Source: Ahaetulla prasina (Eukaryota > Chordata > Lepidosauria > Squamata > Colubridae). Taken from it: 64,000 nucleotides of DNA. The stretch spans positions 301,768,516-301,832,515 of the forward strand of contig NC_080539.1 of assembly GCF_028640845.1 (NCBI RefSeq). Direction: 5' to 3'. Below the pieces are notes generated by a model. The model saw only the letters and a list, made by a program, of their open reading frames with translations, did no database searches and was not told the origin of the DNA. Below are positions 56,479-64,000 of this stretch, one piece after another. Position numbers and translations under genes: made by a program. The first letter of the stretch is position 1. Every line of letters starts with the position of its first letter.

Positions 56479-57111
56479 ACCCATCAATGAGTAAAACGAG
56501 CTTCATTTAATTTACATCTATCAGCTTGTGATTCTCCCGTCCCTCAATCGCTTTTGCCTATTTTGTTAAATGCAAGCAAGAGTTATAAAACTGATTTAGA
56601 AGATACTGTGCATGTGACTTGTGGAAGAAAACATGTAACATTTCAGTGGAAAAGTATTTATTTCTCATCTCCTTTCCTGAGAGGAGATAATTTATGTGAA
56701 ATTGCGTACATCAAAGAAGTGCCTCTTACAGGGTCAATTTCCTGAAGGCCAGGCCTAATATTGAAGGAGTTATAAGAGTGAAAAACAGAGGCCTTGGTTC
56801 TGTTTTGTACTAACTTAAAACCCAAGGAAGAAAAAAGTACTTCTGCTCTATCCCCCTAGAAATAAAAAGAAAAATCCAGGCAACTGTTCTCTGATGAAGA
56901 CTCAATAGTGAATATTTATGTGTTAGTGAGTGGTATGGTAGCCAATAAATTGGATGGGCAGCCAATAAATTTTACAAATAAACAAATTGGAATGAATATT
57001 TGTCAAAAGAAGCAAAAATAGCTGTATATAAAAAGCCATCATTCTTTACCACAAGAAGAGATAGGATCAGAGCAGAGAGATTGGAAAGAAAGGGATTACA
57101 AAACAGTAACC
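56479..57111. other. No recognised feature
   Basis: AT-rich flank of the Penelope-like array; nothing recognised. Confidence 0.5.
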
Positions 57112-57119
57112 GGCTACAC

Positions 57120-57636
57120 CAGTGGTAATCAACCTGGTCCCTACCACCCACTAGTGGGTGTTCCAGCTTTCAAGGTGGGCGGTAGAGGTTTTGTCCGATA
57201 CTGAAACACTTTCCTTTTTTTTAATTTAATTGACTTTTTAAAAAATTTTCATAGCATTATTTAAAAACATTTTCATTAGGTTTTCATAAAATTTCCCGTG
57301 ACAATTTAAATTTCTGAAAATATACTATTTGTATCGCCCGCATATAAGCTTAGTTTATCTTACGTAAGTAAAACAAAATGGCGCTATAGTGTGACTGCAA
57401 ACAAAAGAGCCTTGTCCCAGAATAGCTTGTGCATTTCCCCCCACACCACCCAGCTGTAACAGAGAAGCAGAGCTGGTAGCCGGCGCCCCCCCCAAACCCA
57501 ATCCACGATGCTCGAGAGGCATGCGCAGACGACGATACACGGCGCATTACTGTGGAACCGGTGGGCTGTTAGAAAATTTTACTACTAACAGAGATACAAA
57601 AGTGGGCAATAGGTATAAAAAGGTTGACTACCCCTG
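57120..57636. mobile_element. hAT-type non-autonomous element, 517 bp, perfect TSD
   Basis: Left end CAGTGGTAATCAACCTGG, right end AAGGTTGACTACCCCTG (imperfect inverted repeats); GGCTACAC duplicated at 57112-57119 and 57637-57644. Subterminal palindrome CCCACTAGTGGG at 57147-57158. No transposase. Confidence 0.95.
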
Positions 57637-57799
57637 GGCTACACAGCTGGTGCCAGTGCATTGCTTTCAATGTGCATTGTGAGCCAGCTTGCTCTCCTGA
57701 AATCCCTTCCTCTCAAACATTAATCCCCTTCTTGTTAATTATCCTAGTCCTGGAATGGCCATTCCAAAGGGTGGGGGAAATGGGGAAAAGGAAAGAACA

Positions 57800-57895
57800 G
57801 TTATGATTGCATGATTTCTCACTTAGTGACTGCTTCACTTAGCAACAGAGTTTCTGGTCTCAATTGTTTCAGCTAAACAAGGACTATCTATATCT
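57800..57895. mobile_element. Fragment of TA-flanked MITE
   Basis: 'cacttagtgactgcttcacttagcaac' and 'caaggactatctatat' match the right part of 49706-50094. Confidence 0.55.
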
Positions 57896-58698
57896 AGGAG
57901 TAGTACGTATGAGTAAGAGAAGTACCCTTTCCCTAAATTGTTTTGGATGAAGATAGGTGGGATGATTGTACTAATGCATTGCATGTGGTTTTTTTATTCC
58001 TTCACCCTTAAAAGCAGTTTGAGGCTAACTTTTTATAAGCTTCTTATTAAGAATTGCAGGTTTTTTAAAAGCAAAACTACTTTAGCTCATTTGGAATTGG
58101 GAGAAATAAGTTCGTAAATCTATTCAACACTGACAAAAAATGTTCTCCAAAATTATCATTTCCTCTTGATATGCAAACTTCTCATGGTGCACAAAAAGCC
58201 CTCATCTCTGCTATTGCAGTCAACATTCTCTAAAAATTCCCGAGTTCACTTAATTTAAGCATGCTAAAAACAGTAACTTGGTCACAGGAAGAAATGTGTT
58301 CTAATACATCAACATGATCTCCCATTAGTTAAAAAAATGCATGCATGGTTTTTAGGATTTTGATTCAGTGCTGTCTTATTTTGTTTTTTAGTAGGAAAAA
58401 AACCTGCACAGTGAAGACCATCTTTGAATGTATAAATTGATTACTGAAGATTTTGCAGCACAGATGTTAAGCATAAAAAGGTTTTAACAATTTAACCGTG
58501 AGAATGGAATCTTTTAAAACAGACTACTAATTAAAGCACAATGGAATTCCGAAATGGTGCTTGTTTTCTCAGCTTATTTGTTTCATGTTTACTAAAACAT
58601 GCTAAATTCAAAAACAAGAAATACAGATATAAATAGTAACCCCCTACCCAAATGCCCAAAAGCATGCCTTCATGCGTAATCATAAGAAATCATAATTG
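57896..58698. other. No recognised feature
   Basis: Nothing recognised. Confidence 0.5.
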
Positions 58699-59036
58699 AG
58701 CTCTTCGTTGAGCTTGTCGATCGAAAGGTCGGCAGCTCAGTGGTTCGAATCCCTAGTGCTGCCGTGTAATGCGGTGAGCTCCCGTTACTTGTCCCAGCTT
58801 CTGCCAACCTAGCAGTTTCGAAAGCAAGTAAAAATGCAAGTAGAAAAATAGGGACCACCTTTGGTGGGAAGGGAATAGTGTTCCGTGCACCTTTGGCGTT
58901 GAGTCATGTGGCCACATGACCACAGAGATGTCTTCGGACAGCGCTGGCTCTTCGGCTTTGAAACGGAGATGAGCACCGCCCCGTAGAGTTGGCAATGACT
59001 AGCACGTATGTGCGAGGGGAACCTTTACCTTTATAA
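58699..59036 (+). mobile_element. Sauria SINE, nearly complete
   Basis: tRNA-like head with B box GGTTCGAATCC (58742-58752) but a shortened A-box side, then 'gagctcccgttacttgtccc', 'tagggaccacctttggtggg', 'gatgtcttcggacagcgctgg' and the 3' end 'gcacgtatgtgcgaggggaa', which in Sauria SINEs resembles the Bov-B LINE end. Much better preserved than 28640-28885. Confidence 0.9.
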
Positions 59037-59468
59037 ATAATAACCAGAGGTCCCTAGCCAGCATTTGGCTGGTACTTCTAAAGTGGAAAGCCTTCCTCTA
59101 GCAATGAACTGTTGGAAAACCTCTCTTCTGTGTCTCTTCCTTTCCTGAAAATTGTGCATCTCCCTGTCTCCATACTTCTCTCTGGAATTGGATTGTCCCC
59201 TGATTGTATACCACTCTCCAGCCTTGTATTTTCTTTATGTGTTTTATTTTTGTCTCATGCTCCTTTGACACTGATTTCAGGGACATCCATAGATCTAATG
59301 CAAACACATGTCCGAAGGCATAAGAGCCAACAGTTAATACTTAAAAGAGCCATCAGAAGCACTTTCAAAGCCTGAGTAAATAAAAACAGATTTTGTCCAA
59401 GGTCTCAAAGCTGATATCAGGCAAATCGCCAGGCCTGGTATTTGTTTATTTGTGTCAGAAAGATCACA

Positions 59469-59620
59469 ATTAACATAACATAACATAATAACAGATGGAA
59501 GGGACCTTGGAGGTCTTCTAGTCCAACCCCCTACCCAGGCAGGAAACCCTACACCATTTCAGACAAATGGCTATCCAACATTTTCTTAAAAATGTCCAGT
59601 GTTGGAGCATTTACAGCTTA
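59469..59620 (-). mobile_element. CR1 LINE 3' terminus
   Basis: (AACAT)n-like tail at 59474-59492, then 'gaagggaccttggaggtc', 'ctagtccaaccccc' and 'accatttcagacaaatgg'. 5'-truncated at about 59620. Confidence 0.85.
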
Positions 59621-59774
59621 AAATAAGGCACACAATACATTTAAAATATAAAATACAAGATTAAAATATGTACAAGTTAAGCAGAACTTGCCAGAAACTA
59701 GCAACATTAATTGTGCTCTGTCGAGCTGCCATGAAGTCCCTGATCAGGACTGAAAAGACAGATATACATATATA

Positions 59775-60324
59775 TGTTGTGACCCAGGCCCAAGTAGGTA
59801 GTAGGAAACTCAGTCAGTGTAAAAACAAACAAACTTTATTCGAACAGCTGAGAATTACTTCATTCTCAGCGTAGTTCAACTAAATTAAAGCAAATTCCTC
59901 CCAACACAATTTCTCAGTCCTATCCCCAACCTTGGTCCAATTAGGCAAACTGCCAAAGGCCTTTCTTGGCAAAAGTTCAGGAGACACCGATAAAATTAAA
60001 TGCAACAAGACCAAGCTATCAACATTGTTTTCTGGCAAAGAGCCCAAATGCCATTGCTTATCTGTTTTAAGCCTTATGGGAGGGGCCAATCATCTCTTGG
60101 CCCTACTCCCAAGTTGTCCTCTTTGCGTGAGCTGCTCTTGCCTTCTGGCAGCTCTTCTCATGCATGCATTAGGAACAAGCTCCTCCTGTTCCTCTGTCTC
60201 ATTACTGTCAGTCTCTGGAGGTTCTGGAGTCTGCATGTCACTCCCCGATGGCCCTGGCCTCACCTCAGCCTCATCGCTGTCCGACTCCGTTGCCAGCTCG
60301 GCAGGCTGCTGGCGGACCACAACA
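59775..60324 (-). mobile_element. Probable solo LTR (550 bp)
   Basis: Minus strand begins TGTTGTGG and ends GTCACAACA (TG...CA with short inverted ends). AATAAAG (complement near 59838-59844) lies about 65 bp before the 3' end, as in an LTR R region. No flanking 4-6 bp duplication and no clear polypurine tract or primer site, so a solo or rearranged LTR. A 76-codon acidic ORF (60090-60320) lies in the U3-like part and is not assigned a function. Confidence 0.6.
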
Positions 60325-60663
60325 AAGGGATCCTTCCAAACCTTTGTTTGTCCATTTGTTCATTCAAACAATTGATTAGCTACCTCAATCATATGAGCAA
60401 CACACAACATATTAAAACAATAGAAGAAATGGAAAAACTGTGACAGCCAAATAGATAAACTGGAGAAGGGAAACAGCATGAACACCCAAGAATAATATCT
60501 TAGCATCACTGCAGGATTGCAACATGCTCCCAGACCTGCTGAAAAAACCAGTTTTGGGGCTTTCCTAAACCACAGAAAGTCAGAGCTCTGAAGGAAGGAC
60601 ACTGTTCCATAAAGTAGGAGCAGTTGCAGAAAAGGCAAATTTCTGAGGTTGCCCAATAGAATA
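60325..60663. other. No recognised feature
   Basis: Unique-looking flank of the Tc1 insertion; the same type of sequence resumes at 62270. Confidence 0.45.
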
Positions 60664-60665
60664 TA

Positions 60666-60864
60666 CAGTGGGGTAAAAAAGTATTTAGTCAGCCACCAGT
60701 TGTGCAAGTTCTCCCACTGAAAAAGATGAGAGAGGCCTGTAATTGTCATCATAGGTATACCTCAACTAGGAGAGACAACATGAGAAAACACATCCAGAAA
60801 ATCACATTGTCTGATTTGTAACGAATTTATTTGCAAATTATGGTGGAAAATAAGTATTTGGTCA
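60666..60864 (+). repeat. Left terminal inverted repeat of Tc1
   Basis: 199 bp; matches the complement of 62069-62267 at 197 positions (changes in GAGAGAGG/GAGAGGGG and TGTCATC/TGTTATC). Confidence 0.95.
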
Positions 60865-60979
60865 CCAACAAACAAGCAAGATTTCTGGCTCTCACAGACC
60901 TGTAACTTCTACTTTAAGAGGCTCCTCTGTTCTCCACTCATTACCTGTATTAATGGTACCTGTTTGAACTTGTTATCAG

Positions 60980-60987
60980 TATAAAAG
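60980..60987 (+). promoter_or_regulatory. TATA box of the Tc1 transposase gene
   Basis: TATAAAAG, 42 bp before the transposase ATG and outside the inverted repeat; predicted start near 61010. Confidence 0.5.
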
Positions 60988-61029
60988 ACACCTGTCCACA
61001 ACCTCAAACAGTCAACTCCAAACTCCACT

Positions 61030-62052
61030 ATGGTGAAGACCAAAGAGCTGTCAAAGGACACCAGAAACAAAACTGTAGACCTGCACCAAGCTGGGAAGAC
61101 TGAATCTGCAACAGGCAAGCAGCTTGGTGTGAAGAAATCAACTGTGGGAGGAATAATTGGAAAATGGAAGACATACAAGACCACTCATAATCTCCCTCGA
61201 TCTGGGGCTCCATGCAAGATCTCACCCTGTGGGGTCAAAATGATCACAAGAACGGTGAGCAAATATCCCAGAACCACACAGGGGGACCTAGTGAATGACC
61301 TGCAGAGAGCTGGGACCAACGTAACAAAGGCTACCATCAGTAACACACTACACCGCCAGGGACTCAGATCCTGCAGTGCCAGACATGTCCCCCTGCTTAA
61401 GCCAGTATATGTCCGGGCCCGTCTGAAGTTTGCTAGAGAGCATTTGGATGATGCAGAAGAGGATTGGGAGAATGTCATATGGTCAGATGAAACCAAAGTA
61501 GAACTGTTTGGTAGAAACTCAACTCGTCATGTTTGGATGAGAGAGAATGCTGAGTTGCATCCAAAGAACACCATACCTACTGTGAAGCATGGGGGTGGCA
61601 ACATCATGCTGTGGGGCTGTTTCTCTGCAAAGGGACCAGGACGACTGATCCGTGTAAAGGAAAGAATGAATGGGGCCATGTATCGTGAGATTTTGAGTGC
61701 AAACCTCCTTCCATCAGCAAGGGCATTGAAGATGAAACCTGGCTGGGTCTTTCAGCATGACAATGATCCCAAACACACCGCCCGGGCAACAAAGGAGTGG
61801 CTCCGTAAGAAGCATTTCAAGGTCCTGGAGTGGCCTAGCCAGTCACCAGATCTCAACCCCATAGAAAACCTTTGGAGGGAGTTGAAAGTCTGTGTTGCCC
61901 AGCGACAGCCCCAAAACATCACTGCTCTAGAGGAGATCTGCATGGAGGAATGGGCCAACATACCAGCAACAGTGTGTGAAAACCTTGTAAAGACGTACAG
62001 AAAACGTTTGACCTCTGTAATTGCCAACAAAGGATATATAACAAAGTATTGA
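61030..62052 (+). CDS. Tc1-like DDE transposase, intact, 340 aa
   Basis: Catalyses cut-and-paste transposition: binds the terminal repeats, excises the element and integrates at TA. Residues 1-110 hold two helix-turn-helix regions of the paired-like DNA-binding domain ([18 protein letters not shown] at 30-47; [18 protein letters not shown] near 97-114). The catalytic triad is D153 (VIWSDETK), D244 ([10 protein letters not shown]) and E279 (NPIENLW): 34 residues between the last two, i.e. DD34E, as in Tc1-type enzymes. A glycine-rich box, [18 protein letters not shown], lies at 187-204. Length is the family norm. The first ATG ([10 protein letters not shown]) fits the usual N-terminus. No stop or frameshift. 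TATA lies upstream; AATAAA is at 62102-62107. Differs from the fossil at 3905-4705. Confidence 0.97.
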   Translation: MVKTKELSKDTRNKTVDLHQAGKTESATGKQLGVKKSTVGGIIGKWKTYKTTHNLPRSGAPCKISPCGVKMITRTVSKYPRTTQGDLVNDLQRAGTNVTKATISNTLHRQGLRSCSARHVPLLKPVYVRARLKFAREHLDDAEEDWENVIWSDETKVELFGRNSTRHVWMRENAELHPKNTIPTVKHGGGNIMLWGCFSAKGPGRLIRVKERMNGAMYREILSANLLPSARALKMKPGWVFQHDNDPKHTARATKEWLRKKHFKVLEWPSQSPDLNPIENLWRELKVCVAQRQPQNITALEEICMEEWANIPATVCENLVKTYRKRLTSVIANKGYITKY

Positions 62053-62068
62053 GATGAACTTTTGATAT

Positions 62069-62267
62069 TGACCAAATACTTATTTTCCACCATAATTTGC
62101 AAATAAATTCGTTACAAATCAGACAATGTGATTTTCTGGATGTGTTTTCTCATGTTGTCTCTCCTAGTTGAGGTATACCTATGATAACAATTACAGGCCC
62201 CTCTCATCTTTTTCAGTGGGAGAACTTGCACAACTGGTGGCTGACTAAATACTTTTTTACCCCACTG
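62069..62267 (-). repeat. Right terminal inverted repeat of Tc1
   Basis: Partner of 60666-60864; also supplies an AATAAA (62102-62107) downstream of the transposase stop. Confidence 0.95.
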
Positions 62268-62269
62268 TA

Positions 62270-63109
62270 ATTTTGACAATGGGACCTTGAACATGCTCGT
62301 TATGCTTGATCAAATAGGATTTTTTTGCTGAACTGTCCTTTTTAATGTAATAAATGGGCATGGGTACTAAATATATCTGGAGTTGTTTTTATTTAACTGG
62401 AAAGTAAATGAAATCTAGGGGCTTTATTTTTCCTGGTGTACTTCCTGATACCAGCTCCATCCTCTTTTGGAAGCACAGCATCAAATTCAGAATGGGGAAA
62501 AAAGAGTGAACTCTTGTGCTTAAATAGCAATAAATGGCCAGTTGCATCTTTGCCTTTCTCTTGTTATCCTTTCTCTCTGGTTCCCCTCCTTCCCAGCTTC
62601 CTTTGTTTCTCTCAAACTTTTTTTGCTTATTGTTAGTGCTATGACTGTAGATTTCCAATTCCATCTCAGAGAAGTTGTTGTCATAAGCTTAGAAGGTTTG
62701 CCTCATTTGACTGCTATTCTTAAGAAACTTGCAATAATTTCCAAATATGACATTTCTCAAATCCCTAAATCTAAATATGAATGTAAAAAATAATTTTAGA
62801 GAGAAAATCTTTCCATGGCTTCTATGAAAACTAAAGCTTTTTTTTAATTAATAGAGAATAGCTTTTTACAAAGCTTGCTTTTGAGAAAGCTGAGTCCACG
62901 AAGTACTCAGGCTGGGAAATGAATGTTAGATACTGAAGTACCAAAGGACAATTGGCTACAGTGATGGTTTTTTAAAATATAAAACAAGGAGAGGTCCTTT
63001 ATTATTTTCCTACCTGTTTTTTTTTTTAGAAACTATAATTGAAGTATTTGTCAATTACTGAGCTATTTATGCTGCTATTCAGTGTTTTATCATTGCCTCA
63101 TGCATTTCA

Positions 63110-63148
<39 letters not shown>

Positions 63149-63573
63149 AATATTAATATTAAATTATGTATATGAGTTAAATTGTGTGTGTGTATGTATA
63201 TATATAATTTAACTCAATTCCTTGGATACGGAATTTCATTATTATTTGCATTTGTTTAGCATTAAAATTCAGCAATGCATCATTGAAACTATCTAACTTT
63301 TCTGCTGTTTCTTTTCATCAAAATAAAATTACATTTTAAGCAAATAATTTTGCATTAGGAAATTCTATTGAGGAGATAAAATCCGCGTTAAAATTGAATT
63401 TGAGAATTAACAGAGTTGTATTAAATCAGATACGTACCTTGGTCAGCAAAGATTGTCTAAATACCATAGATGTTCATACTCCTGTTTTTTAGTATCTTAT
63501 ATTAGCAATCTAATATAAAGCAATTTAATATAATTAGCAAAAGGACAGATTTAGAAGGATTCCTTGTCATATA
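62270..63573. other. No recognised feature except (TG)n
   Basis: (TG)n at 63114-63145; a 10-bp inverted repeat GAGTTAAATT/AATTTAACTC flanks a second GT/TA tract at 63174-63217. Otherwise nothing recognised. Confidence 0.5.
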
Positions 63574-63828
63574 GGGCCTCTGGTGGCTCAACAGACTAAT
63601 GCAGTCTGTTATTGAACTTGCAATTACTGCAAGTTCAAGTCCCACCAGGCCCAAGGTTGACTCAGCCTTCCATCCTTTATAAGGTAGGTAAAATGAGGAC
63701 CCAGATTGTTGGGGGCAATAAAAGTTGACTTTGTATATAATATACAAATGGATGAGACTATTACTTAACACAATGTAAGCCGCCCTGAGTCTTCGGAGAA
63801 GGGCGGGATATAAATTCAAATTAAAAAA
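63574..63828 (+). mobile_element. tRNA-derived SINE, type 1
   Basis: A-box-like TGGCTCAACAGAC at 63583, B box GTTCAAGTCCC at 63633-63643, shared body, L2-like hairpin (GCCGCCCTGAGTCTTCGGAG) and an A-rich tail to 63828. Complete. Confidence 0.9.
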
Positions 63829-63879
63829 AAAATTAGAATCTGACTTGTTGAACTGAAACAATTGAATTTTTGGGTCATA

Positions 63880-64000
63880 TAAAAAATAACAGAATTGGAA
63901 GGGACCTTGGAGGTCTTCTAGTCCAACCCCCAACTCAGGCAGGAAATCCTATACCATTTCAGACAAACGGTTGTCCAGTCTCTTCTTAAAAACCTCCAGT
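63880..64000 (-). mobile_element. CR1 LINE 3' end, continues past window
   Basis: 'ggaagggaccttggaggtc', 'ctagtccaacccccaac' and 'accatttcagacaaacgg' as at 59469-59620; cut by the window edge. Confidence 0.9.

Larger units (their letters stand above)
60666..62267 (+). mobile_element. Complete Tc1-like transposon, 1602 bp
   Basis: Starts CAGTGGGGTAAAAAAG, ends CTTTTTTACCCCACTG, with TA on each side (60664-60665, 62268-62269). Terminal inverted repeats are 199 bp (60666-60864 and 62069-62267) and differ at only 2 positions. An outer (AAAAAGTATTTAGTCAGCCA) and an inner (AAAATAAGTATTTGGTCA) motif in each arm resemble the paired direct repeats of IR/DR-type Tc1 elements. Intact transposase inside. 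Structurally complete and recent; transposition activity not shown. Confidence 0.97.

Noticed and set aside
59932..60443. Two overlapping 147-codon plus ORFs
   Set aside because: Antisense to the LTR-like unit and in different frames of the same DNA; no recognisable domain.
61185..61496. 103-codon minus ORF within the Tc1
   Set aside because: Antisense shadow of the intact transposase.

Overview
The window looks like nuclear DNA from a squamate reptile, most likely a snake. This rests on its repeat content: a LINE tail running into an (AATAG)n microsatellite, CR1 and L2 LINEs, tRNA-derived SINEs including Sauria-SINE copies, many hAT-type MITEs, Tc1/mariner elements, a Penelope-like retroelement with a GIY-YIG domain, and LTRs. 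The DNA is AT-rich and gene-poor. I recognise no host exon with confidence, so it is either intergenic or inside a very large intron. One weak signal-peptide-like exon candidate (10719-10782) and one unexplained 156-codon ORF (48569-49039, minus) are recorded.

Layout. 0-9 kb: SINEs, two small hAT MITEs, LINE fragments, and a Tc1 fossil split by a foldback MITE. 9.5-25 kb: a 401-bp hAT element with perfect target duplication, a CR1 fragment, a retroviral 3' LTR with its polypurine tract (15.66-16.47 kb), a SINE split by a hAT element, a 1.2-kb hAT-like element with an internal minisatellite, and a CR1 split by an L2. 25-44 kb: a perfect 25-bp hairpin, an (AATAG)n-tailed LINE, more MITEs, L2 and L1 3' ends, and a well-preserved CR1-group LINE end. 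45.2-46.2 kb and 53.4-56.5 kb: two Penelope-like loci in opposite net orientation, with tandem and inverted units that each carry a CCAAT/TATA-like block and a hammerhead-ribozyme-like core. 50.7-52.1 kb: the longest L2, with a frameshifted reverse transcriptase. 57-64 kb: a hAT element, a Sauria SINE, an LTR-like unit, and a structurally complete 1602-bp Tc1 transposon with an uninterrupted 340-residue transposase.

How the parts relate. Nothing here is an operon or host pathway; the window is a record of successive insertions. Nesting gives relative ages: old L2 and Tc1 fossils and SINEs are interrupted by hAT MITEs with 8-bp duplications, and a CR1 is interrupted by an L2. The Tc1 at 60.67-62.27 kb is the youngest-looking element (terminal repeats differ at 2 of 199 positions). 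The Penelope array is the most structurally unusual region: three extra 3' modules in tandem behind a copy whose 5' part is inverted at an exact 18-bp overlap.
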